Shown piece after piece: positions 56,312 through 63,185 of a DNA stretch of 64,000 nucleotides. Under the pieces are notes generated by a model. It was not told where the DNA came from, searched no databases, and was given only the letters and a program-made list of their open reading frames with translations. Position 1 is the first letter of the stretch; the number at the start of each line of letters is the position of its first letter. Source of the DNA: Poindextera sp963706385. GTDB taxonomy: Bacteria; Pseudomonadota; Alphaproteobacteria; Caulobacterales; Caulobacteraceae. Both the position numbers and the translations under genes were made by a program. Location of the stretch: positions 496,001 to 560,000 of the forward strand of contig OY970153.1 of the NCBI GenBank assembly GCA_963706385.1. Reading direction: 5' to 3'.

Positions 56312-57640
56312 GCGGCAGGTCGATTGATCACGCCCCGCCGGTTCAGCCGGCGCTGGTGCTGCATCCCGCCACTCCGCGCGCCGACGCGCTGCGCGGGCCC
56401 GGCGCCAGGCTTGAGGAGGCGGTCGGTCTCGCGCAAGCGCTGGATCTTTCGGTGCGGCGGGCCGAGATCATCCCGCTGCGCGCCAGGACCCCGGCCAGCC
56501 TGTTCGGCAAGGGCAAGGTGGCGGAGATCGCCGAGTTCTGCGCCGAGGCCGACATCGCCGTGGTGGTGGTCGATGACGCCCTGACTCCGGTGCAGCAGCG
56601 CAACCTGGAAAAGGCCTGGCAGGCCAAGGTGATCGACCGCACCGGCCTGATCCTGGAAATCTTCGCCCGCAGAGCCCGCACCCGCGAGGGTCGGCTGCAG
56701 GTCGAGCTCGCCCGGCTCGGCTACGAACGCTCGCGCCTGGTGCGCACCTGGACCCACCTGGAGCGCCAGCGCGGCGGCTTCGGGGTGATGGGTGGCCCGG
56801 GCGAGACCCAGATCGAAACCGACCGGCGGCTGCTGGCTGGCAAGATCGGCCGGCTGAAGCGCGAGTTGGAGGAGGTGCGACGCACCCGCGGCCTGCAGCG
56901 GGGCGCCCGCAAGCGCGGACCGGTCCCGACCATCGCCCTGGTCGGTTACACCAACGCCGGCAAGTCGACCCTGTTCAACCGCCTGACCGCCGCCCAGGTC
57001 GAGGCCAAGGACATGTTGTTCGCGACGCTGGATCCGACCATGCGCACGGTGCGCCTGCCGCACGGCCGGGGCGCGGTTCTGTCGGACACCGTCGGCTTCA
57101 TCTCCGATCTGCCGCATGAACTGGTCGAGGCCTTCCGCGCCACCCTGGAGGAGGTCGCCGAGGCCGACGTGGTGGTTCATGTGCGCGACATCGCCGGACC
57201 CGACTCGGAGGCCCAGGCGGCCGACGTCGCCAAGGTGCTGGAGGAGATCGGCGCTGGCGAGGGCGACGGCCGCCTCCTGGTCGAGGCGTGGAACAAGATC
57301 GACCTGATTGCGCCGGAGGAGCGGGAGGCGCTGACCGCCCGCGCGCGCCGCGCCGGCCGCGCCGGGATCGTGGTTCCGGTCTCGGCCGCGAGCGGGGAGG
57401 GGATCGAGGGACCTGCTGGAGACCCTGGCGGGACTGGTCGACCAGGGCGAGCCGGTCACCGCCCGACTGGCCGCTGGCGACGGGCGGGCGCTGGCCTGGC
57501 TCTACCGGCACGGCCGCATCGTGGATCGCGCCGACGCCGAGGACGGCTCGGTGCGCCTGTCGGTGCGCCTGGACCACCAGGCGCTCGGCCGCTTCGAGCG
57601 GCTGTTTCCCGAGGCCCTGATGAGCCACGCGGCGGAATAG
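56308..57640 (+). pseudogene. hflX: GTPase HflX, frameshifted near the 3' end
   Basis: Ribosome-associated GTPase that rescues stalled or heat-damaged ribosomes. Start TTG 56308 overlaps hfq. The N-terminal HflX domain (LFGKGKVAEI, VVVVDDALTPVQQRNLE, GPGETQIETDRR), the G domain (GYTNAGKST at G1, DTVGFISDLP at G3, NKID at G4) and VSAASGEG (G5) are intact for about 367 codons. At 57408-57410 there is GGG where GG would keep frame: the next frame continues as DLLETLAGLVDQGEPV... to a TAG at 57640, a normal HflX end with total 443 residues. As given, the protein would instead run out of frame to 57753, losing about 75 native residues, mostly past the G domain. Either a sequencing/assembly error in a short G run or a real mutation. 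Confidence 0.9.
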
Positions 57641-57649
57641 GCCGTCGCC

Positions 57650-58459
57650 TCAGCGACGCTCGGCCGCCTTGGCCGCGTTCCACAGGCCGTCCATTTCCGC
57701 CAGGTCCGACTGGTCCGGCGCGCGCCCGTCGTCGGCCAGCGCCCGTTCGATGAACGTGAACCGCCGAACGAACTTGGCGTTGGTCGCGCGCAGGGCGTCT
57801 TCCGGATCGATGTCCAGCATCCGGCCGATGTTGGCGCAGACGAACAGCACATCGCCCAGTTCGTCGCGCAGCCGAGCCACGTCGCCCTGCGCGACCTCGG
57901 CCTCCAGTTCGGCGACCTCTTCGTGCAGCTTGGCCAGGACGTCCTTCACCGTGGTCCAGGTGAAGCCGACCCGCGCCGCGCGCTTGGTCAGCTTGACCGC
58001 GCGGGTGAGGGCCGGCAGGGCCGCCGGCACGTCGTCCAGCAGGTTTGCACCCTTCGCCTTGCCCGCCCGCTCGTCGGCCTTGATCGCCTCCCAGGCGATG
58101 GTCTGTTCCGCCGCGTCGCGGCGCCGGGCCCGAGCGAACACATGGGGATGGCGGCGGATCATCTTGTCGCAGATCGCCCGGGCCACGTCGTCGAAGCCGA
58201 AGGCGCCCACCTCCTCGGCCATCCGGGCATGGAAGACCACCTGCAACAAGAGGTCGCCCAGCTCGTCCTTCAGCTCGGCCAGGTCGCCCCGCTCGATGGC
58301 GTCGGCCACCTCATAGGCCTCCTCGATAGTGTAGGGGGCTATGCTGGCGAAGGTCTGCTCCAGGTCCCAGGCGCAGCCGCCGTCGGGGTCGCGCAGCCGG
58401 GCCATGATGGCGAGCAGCCGCGCCAGCGGGTCGGCGTCGTCGGGGGGCGGGGTGTTCAT
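57650..58459 (-). CDS. mazG: Nucleoside triphosphate pyrophosphohydrolase MazG
   Basis: Hydrolyses NTPs, including aberrant or alarmone-related nucleotides, to NMP and PPi. 269 residues from ATG 58459. Two MazG domains: the first has CAWDLEQTFASIAPYTIEEAYEVADAI with EExxE-type Mg ligands and LKDELGDLLLQVVFHARMAEE; the second has KLHEEVAELEAEV and LRDELGDVLFVCANIGRML. It is convergent to hflX, nine bases beyond the TAG that HflX would use if in frame. Confidence 0.95.
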   Translation of the reverse strand: MNTPPPDDADPLARLLAIMARLRDPDGGCAWDLEQTFASIAPYTIEEAYEVADAIERGDLAELKDELGDLLLQVVFHARMAEEVGAFGFDDVARAICDKMIRRHPHVFARARRRDAAEQTIAWEAIKADERAGKAKGANLLDDVPAALPALTRAVKLTKRAARVGFTWTTVKDVLAKLHEEVAELEAEVAQGDVARLRDELGDVLFVCANIGRMLDIDPEDALRATNAKFVRRFTFIERALADDGRAPDQSDLAEMDGLWNAAKAAERR

Positions 58460-58547
58460 CGGCGCTCTCGTCTGGCGCGGCTCGCGGCGGCGCCGGGCCA
58501 TGGATACCGGAGCCGATGAGGACGGGCCAGAGGCTCCGCGAGGGCGC

Positions 58548-59300
58548 TCAGGCCCCGGCTTCGCTCGGCGCCGGCTTTCGCGCCGCGACCAGGACCAGAC
58601 CGATCATCGCCAGGGCAAGCATCAGCGAAGAGGGTAGGGTTCCAAGGTCCATGCCGCCCTTGGCGTGGGTCTTGGTCAAGGTGTCGCCCAAGGTGGCGCC
58701 CAGCGGGCGCGTCAGTACGAAAGCTAGCCAAAACAAGGCGGTGCGCGAGACTCTTGTAAAAAAATAGGCCGCCGCGATCGCCGCCAGCGCCGCCCCGATC
58801 ACCAGGGCGCCGCCCTGGTAGCCCAGGCCGGCGTCGTCGGCCAGAAAGTCGCCCAGCGCGGTGCCGAGGGTGTTGGAGAACAGGATGGTGATCCAGTAGA
58901 AGGCCTCGACTTTCGGATCGGCCACGTGGTCGAAGCTGATCGATCCCAGCGCCAACCGCCAGGCGGTCAGCACCGAAACCAGGATCGCGATCAGCACCAG
59001 CGAGCCGCCGATGTAGCCGAAGTGGGCCGTGCGATCGAGATAGTCGGACATCGTGGTGCCCGCCGTCGTCGTCGACAGGATCACCATCCAGTAGAACAGC
59101 GGATTGTACCGCTTGGCCGCGATCTGGGCGATCAGGGTTACCAGGAACACGCCGAAGAAGATCGCCGTGCCGGCCGCATAGCCCAGTTTCAGGGTCATCG
59201 AGACCGCATCGCCGCCGGTCTCACCGAGCGTGGTCGCGCAGATCTTAATGACCCAGAAGGCGAGGGTGACCTGCGGGACCTTGTTGAACGCGTCGCGCAT
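58548..59300 (-). CDS. COG4705-like multispan membrane protein with four internal repeats
   Basis: Uncharacterised inner-membrane protein. About 250 residues from ATG 59300 (TTG 59315 is alternative, with GGAG upstream). Roughly eight membrane helices. Four copies of an exact pattern, [FY]W-x9-G-x4-D: FWVIKICATTLGETGGD, YWMVILSTTTAGTTMSD, YWITILFSNTLGTALGD and FWLAFVLTRPLGATLGD. The aromatic pair, Gly and Asp in each copy sit in hydrophobic surroundings and look like a pseudo-fourfold pore or substrate site. Family members are known only as a conserved membrane-anchored protein. No operon partner: mazG lies 88 bases beyond its 3' end, and a 390-base spacer lies upstream. Confidence 0.82.
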   Translation of the reverse strand: MRDAFNKVPQVTLAFWVIKICATTLGETGGDAVSMTLKLGYAAGTAIFFGVFLVTLIAQIAAKRYNPLFYWMVILSTTTAGTTMSDYLDRTAHFGYIGGSLVLIAILVSVLTAWRLALGSISFDHVADPKVEAFYWITILFSNTLGTALGDFLADDAGLGYQGGALVIGAALAAIAAAYFFTRVSRTALFWLAFVLTRPLGATLGDTLTKTHAKGGMDLGTLPSSLMLALAMIGLVLVAARKPAPSEAGA

Positions 59301-59689
59301 CGTCAGTTCGGGCAAGGCGTCGGCTCCGATTCAATGATGGCGAACGCCAGGTTCGCCGCCGGGCGTGAACGTGGCATGAAGGCCGGCGCATTCACCTGTC
59401 TAGCATTGGGCCCGGACGGCTTGGTCACTCGAACTCACCTCTCGAACTCGATTCGCGCAACGCCTTCGGCCAGCGGCCGCGGGTCTCGCGGCGCGCTGAC
59501 GAATTACTGACCGTCGCCGCAGGCGAGGGCGGCGCGGATCGGCGGTCGGCTTGGGGGCTTGGAAAGGTCGGCGAGCCACATCCTTATTGCGTCTAAGATA
59601 GATTATCGGAAATAATACCCTTCCAATGAACCCCATCCTTTCCGCATGAGTTCCTGGTAGTTGCGGGACAAACCTCGCGTTCTCGCCTC
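59301..59689. other. Spacer of about 390 bases without a supported gene
   Basis: It lies upstream of the COG4705 gene and downstream of the MBL-fold gene, both on the minus strand. Visible structure: a 9-base direct repeat CTCGAACTC at 59428-59436 and 59441-59449, and an A+T-rich stretch at about 59583-59625 that stands out in this GC-rich DNA and could be a promoter. No open frame with convincing codon use or homology, and no strong terminator hairpin, was found. Confidence 0.5.
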
Positions 59690-60502
59690 TCAGTCCGCGA
59701 TCTCGAAGCGCAGGCCGTCGAACGCCGGTTCGACGCCGGCGGGAACTTCACGCTTCACCGTCTCGAAATCGAGATCGATGTGCATGTTGGTCAGGATGGC
59801 GCGCTCCGGCCGCACCAGGGCGATCCATTCCAGCGCCCGCTCCAGATGGGCGTGGGTCGGATGCGGCGCGTATCGCAGGGCGTCGAGTATCCAGACCTTG
59901 ACCCCGGCCAGGGCCTCGAACGCCTCGGGCGGCAGGTCGACCACGTCGCTGGAATAGGCCACCGGCCCGAAGCGGTAGCCGACCGAGCGCGGCCCGCCGT
60001 GGTCCTGGTCGAAGGTGACCACCGGAATCGGACCCGACGGGCCGTCGACGTTCCAATGCGCGCCATGCTCGGGGATGGCGTGGTCGTCGCAGATCGCCGG
60101 ATAGCCGGCCTCGCCGTGGAAGATATAGCCGAACCGGCGGATCAAGGTGTGATGGGTGGCCTCGTCCATGTGGCAGGCTAGCCGCTTGCGCTGGCGGATG
60201 GCGAAGGCGCGCAGGTCGTCGATGCCGTGGGTCTGGTCGGCGTGGTCGTGGGTGAACAGCACCCCGTCGATCCGGCGCACGCCGGCGTTCGCCGTCTGCA
60301 GGCGGAAGTCCGGCGAGGTGTCGACCACCAACGTGGTCTCGTGATCGCGGCCGAGGCTCGATCGACGGCGGACCAGCAGCGAACAGCGCGAGCGGCGGTT
60401 GCGCGCATCGTTCGGATCGCACGCGCCCCAGGCGCCGTCCGCGCGCGGCACCCCGCCGGAGGAGCCGCAGCCGAGGATGGTGAACTCAAGCGGCGCGGTC
60501 AC
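59690..60502 (-). CDS. MBL-fold metallo-hydrolase (PhnP-like)
   Basis: Metallo-beta-lactamase-fold hydrolase related to the phosphodiesterase PhnP. 270 residues from GTG 60502. N-terminal ILGCGSSGGVPRADG, CDPNDARNRRSRCSLLV, metal motif FTHDHADQTHGIDDLR, a distal Asp in AYSSDVVDLP, and a late His in ILTNMHIDLDFE. It is the last gene of the tmk-holB-tatD operon; GTG overlaps the tatD stop by 4 bases. The substrate may be a cyclic phosphodiester, as for PhnP, but there are no phosphonate genes nearby. Confidence 0.9.
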   Translation of the reverse strand: MTAPLEFTILGCGSSGGVPRADGAWGACDPNDARNRRSRCSLLVRRRSSLGRDHETTLVVDTSPDFRLQTANAGVRRIDGVLFTHDHADQTHGIDDLRAFAIRQRKRLACHMDEATHHTLIRRFGYIFHGEAGYPAICDDHAIPEHGAHWNVDGPSGPIPVVTFDQDHGGPRSVGYRFGPVAYSSDVVDLPPEAFEALAGVKVWILDALRYAPHPTHAHLERALEWIALVRPERAILTNMHIDLDFETVKREVPAGVEPAFDGLRFEIAD

Positions 60503-61278
60503 GGGCGCGGCATCCGCTCGAACAGCGAAAAGAAGGCCTCCTCCGTGCGGGCCTCGGCGTCCGGAAGGCTCCAGCCGCGAATTTCGGCGAGCTTTTCCAG
60601 CACAAAGGGCAGGAACGCCGGCTCGTTGCGCCGTCCGCGCATCGGGGCGGGGGCCAGGTAGGGGCAGTCGGTCTCGACGATGATGCGATCGCCGGGCATC
60701 TCGGCGATCACCGCTCGCACGTCCGCCGCCGCCTTGAAGGTGGCGATGCCGGAGACCGAGAACCAGGCCCCGAGCGCCGCGGCGCGGGCCATCAGCTCCG
60801 GGCCGCTGGTGTAGCAGTGCAGCAGGATGCGGAACGCCCCTGCCCCATGCTCATCCTCCAGCATCTGGGCCATGACATCGTCCGCGTCGCGGCTGTGCAC
60901 GATCAGCGGCAGGCCGGTCTCGCGCGCCGCGGCGATGTGGGCGCGGAACACCGCGGCCTGCGTCTCGCGCGGCGAAAGGTCGTAATAGAAGTCGAGCCCG
61001 GTCTCGCCGATGCCGACGACCTTTTCGTAAGCCGCGATTTGAATTAATTCATCCGAAGTAAGCTCCGGATTTTCCTTGGCTTCGTGCGGATGAGTTCCAA
61101 CGGTGCACCAGATGTCGTCGTGGGCCTCGGCGATGGCCCTGACGGCTGGGAACGAGGAGACCTTGTCGCAGATGGTGACCATGCGCGCGACGCCGGCGGC
61201 GCGGGCGCGGACGATCACCTCCTCGCGGTCGGCCTCGAACTGGGGCGCGTGCAGATTGACGTGGCTGTCGATCAGCAT
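60499..61278 (-). CDS. tatD: TatD-family metal-dependent hydrolase
   Basis: TIM-barrel hydrolase; E. coli TatD is a 3'-5' DNA/RNA exonuclease involved in repair and quality control. 259 residues. Metal-ligand segments seen: GIGETGLDFYYDLS (Glu), LPLIVHSRDADD (His), LLHCYTSGPEL (His) and IVETDCPYLAPAP (Asp). The first motif, normally D-[ST]-H-x-H-L-D, reads IDSHVNLHAPQF: the second metal His is Asn. Whether this is a lineage habit or alters metal binding is unknown. It lies 7 bases after holB; in many alphaproteobacteria metG sits between the two, but not here. Confidence 0.92.
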   Translation of the reverse strand: MLIDSHVNLHAPQFEADREEVIVRARAAGVARMVTICDKVSSFPAVRAIAEAHDDIWCTVGTHPHEAKENPELTSDELIQIAAYEKVVGIGETGLDFYYDLSPRETQAAVFRAHIAAARETGLPLIVHSRDADDVMAQMLEDEHGAGAFRILLHCYTSGPELMARAAALGAWFSVSGIATFKAAADVRAVIAEMPGDRIIVETDCPYLAPAPMRGRRNEPAFLPFVLEKLAEIRGWSLPDAEARTEEAFFSLFERMPRP

Positions 61279-61285
61279 GGCGGCG

Positions 61286-62290
61286 TCAAGCCCGGGCCGC
61301 GGCGCGCAACTCGGCCATCGCGCTCCAGAAGGCGTCGGCGCGGTCGAGGTTCAGCCCCTCGGTCTCGCGCGGCAGGCGGATCAGCATGTCCCAGACCTCG
61401 CTCCAGCGCTCGCCCGGCGCCCCGCCTTCCAGCACGCCGGCGACCGCGGTCCGGCGCACCTGGTCGGCCAGCCGCTCGAACAGCAGCTGGAAGCGTTCGG
61501 CCCCCTCCGCGCCGCGAAAGCTGTCGGCCAGCGCCTGCAGCGCGCTGGAATCGCCGTCCGGCAGGCCGCGCAGCAAATCGTGCGCCGCCGCGTCGATGTC
61601 CAGCGCGCCCGCCGCCGCCAGCGCCAGCGCCCGCCCGGGCGCGCCGCCCGACATGCGCGCCAGGCGCAGGGCGTCCTCCTCGCTCACCGCGGTCCGACGG
61701 CGCACGAAGGCGGCGACCTCGGCCTCGCCCCAAGGATCGAACCGCAGCCGCCGACAACGTGAGCGGATGGTCGGCAACAGCCCCCCCGGCGCATGCGAGA
61801 CCAGGAACAACACGCCGCGCGGCGGCGGCTCTTCAAGAGTCTTGAGCAAGGCGTTGGCGGCGTTCGGATTCATGTCGTCGACCGCGTCGATGATCGCCAC
61901 CCGGAACGGGGCGCTGGCCGGAGACTTGGAGAAGAATTCCGGCAGCCGGCGGGCTTCGTCCACCGGGATCACCTTGCGCGGCTTGCCATCCTCCCCCACC
62001 CGCTCCAGCACCATCAGGTCGGGGTGGGCGCGGGCCATGACCTGGCGGCTGACCGGATCGTCGGGCGCCGAGCCCAGAAGGCCCAGACTCGGATCGGCCG
62101 CCGCGCCCAGCAGGCGCCGCGCGGCGCGGTAGGCGAAGCTGGCCTTGCCGATCCCCTCCGGCCCGCACAGCAGCCAGGCGTGGTGCAGCCGGCCGCGCTC
62201 CAGCGCCTCGGCGAAGGCGCGGTCCGGCGCCTCGCCGCCTTCATAGGCGAACACCTCGCGCGGGTGCGGAACTTCCGGCGGCTCAGCCAT
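61286..62290 (-). CDS. holB: DNA polymerase III subunit delta'
   Basis: Clamp-loader subunit that helps place the sliding clamp on primed DNA. 334 residues. P-loop-like GPEGIGKASFAYRAARRLL near residue 45, IIDAVDDMNPNAANALLKTLEEPP (Walker B region and SRC-preceding helix) and SHAPGGLLPTIRSRCRRLRF with the SRC motif are typical. It overlaps tmk by 8 bases and precedes tatD. Alphaproteobacterial delta' proteins have this size. Confidence 0.95.
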   Translation of the reverse strand: MAEPPEVPHPREVFAYEGGEAPDRAFAEALERGRLHHAWLLCGPEGIGKASFAYRAARRLLGAAADPSLGLLGSAPDDPVSRQVMARAHPDLMVLERVGEDGKPRKVIPVDEARRLPEFFSKSPASAPFRVAIIDAVDDMNPNAANALLKTLEEPPPRGVLFLVSHAPGGLLPTIRSRCRRLRFDPWGEAEVAAFVRRRTAVSEEDALRLARMSGGAPGRALALAAAGALDIDAAAHDLLRGLPDGDSSALQALADSFRGAEGAERFQLLFERLADQVRRTAVAGVLEGGAPGERWSEVWDMLIRLPRETEGLNLDRADAFWSAMAELRAAARA

Positions 62291-62930
62291 CGGCCGCGTC
62301 CGTCAGCCGTTTGCTCACCGCGGCCCAGATCCGCGTCGCCACGGCGTCCACGTCGCCGCCGGCGTCCAGCGCCACGCAGCGTTCGGGCTCGTCGGCGGCG
62401 ATCTCGAGAAAAGCCGCGCGCAGCCGCGCATGGAAGGCCGCGCCCTTGGCCTCGAACCGTTCCGCCTCCCCTCGCCCTCCGGTCCTCGCCAGCCCGGCGT
62501 CGGGGGCCATGTCCAGCATCAGGGTCAGGTCGGGGATGACGCCGCCCAGAACCGACGCCTCCAGCGCCGCGATCAGCGCGCCCGGCGCGCCGCCGCCCGC
62601 GCCCTGATAGGCCCGGGTCGAATCCAGGAACCGGTCGCAGACCACCCAGGCGCCGCCGGCCAGCGCCGGTTCGATCACCCGCTCGATATGGTCGCGCCGC
62701 GCGGCGTACATCAAAAGCGTCTCGCTGATCGGCGACCAACGCTCGACCGGGCCGTGAACCAGAAGCTCGCGGATCGCCTCCGCGCCCGGCGAGCCGCCCG
62801 GCTCGCGGGTGACCACGACCTCGCGCCCCGCCGCGCCCAGCCGCTCGGCCAGCCGCCGCGCCTGGGTCGACTTGCCGACCCCCTCGCCGCCTTCCAGGGT
62901 TATGAACCGACCACGCGCCACGCCCCTCAC
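62283..62930 (-). CDS. tmk: Thymidylate kinase
   Basis: Phosphorylates dTMP to dTDP. 215 residues from GTG 62930 (GTG 62921 also possible). P-loop LEGGEGVGKSTQARRLAERL, DR(Y/F)-type motif VVCDRFLDSTRAYQGAGGG, and the LID region TGGRGEAERFE are clear. It is the first gene of the minus-strand operon tmk-holB-tatD-MBL. Its start is about 80 bases from the opposite-strand tRNA remnant, leaving space for a promoter; dacC, often upstream in relatives, is not here. Confidence 0.95.
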   Translation of the reverse strand: MRGVARGRFITLEGGEGVGKSTQARRLAERLGAAGREVVVTREPGGSPGAEAIRELLVHGPVERWSPISETLLMYAARRDHIERVIEPALAGGAWVVCDRFLDSTRAYQGAGGGAPGALIAALEASVLGGVIPDLTLMLDMAPDAGLARTGGRGEAERFEAKGAAFHARLRAAFLEIAADEPERCVALDAGGDVDAVATRIWAAVSKRLTDAADG

Positions 62931-63013
62931 ATTGGCCGCTTCGCCGCCCGGCGCAAGCCCGCTGGAGCCGGCGGCGGCGGCCTGTTATGAGGCGCGATCG
63001 ACAAGTCCCTCGG

Positions 63014-63086
63014 GGACGGGTGGCCGAGTGGTTGAAGGCAGCGGTCTTGAAAACCGTTGGGCTACACGGTCAATACGACCGTGTTC
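63014..63086 (+). pseudogene. Truncated tRNA-Ser (anticodon TGA), 3' part missing
   Basis: 5' acceptor strand GGACGGG, then TG, D-arm GCCGAGTGGTTGAAGGC, anticodon stem-loop GCGGT-CTTGAAA-ACCGT with anticodon TGA (63048-63050), and a variable arm with a 7-base-pair stem CACGGTC/GACCGTG. The sequence then reads TTCTATGC and runs into the next tRNA: no T-arm and no 3' strand matching GGACGGG. It is therefore broken in or just before the T-arm, six bases upstream of an intact tRNA-Ser. Probably the remnant of the resident gene cut by integration of the element at the right edge. Confidence 0.8.
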
Positions 63087-63091
63087 TATGC

Positions 63092-63182
63092 GGGTAGGTG
63101 GCCGAGCGGTTTAAGGCACCGGTCTTGAAAACCGGCGAAGGTTCATAGCCTTCCGTGAGTTCGAATCTCACCCTACCCGCCA
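63092..63182 (+). tRNA. tRNA-Ser (anticodon TGA), intact
   Basis: Acceptor GGGTAGG pairs with CCTACCC, discriminator G and encoded CCA end at 63182. D-arm GCCGAGCGGTTTAAGGC, anticodon stem CCGGT/ACCGG with loop CTTGAAA (TGA at 63126-63128, reading UCA codons), long variable arm with GAAGG/CCTTC stem, and T-arm GTGAG-TTCGAAT-CTCAC. The integrase stop codon lies three bases past the CCA on the opposite strand, so this tRNA probably forms one end of an integrated element. Confidence 0.95.
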
Positions 63183-63185
63183 TTT

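Noticed and set aside
59400..59636. Possible 78-codon gene in the spacer before the MBL-fold gene
   Set aside because: Arg/Ala-rich, no ribosome site, crosses the A+T-rich patch and shows no family resemblance.
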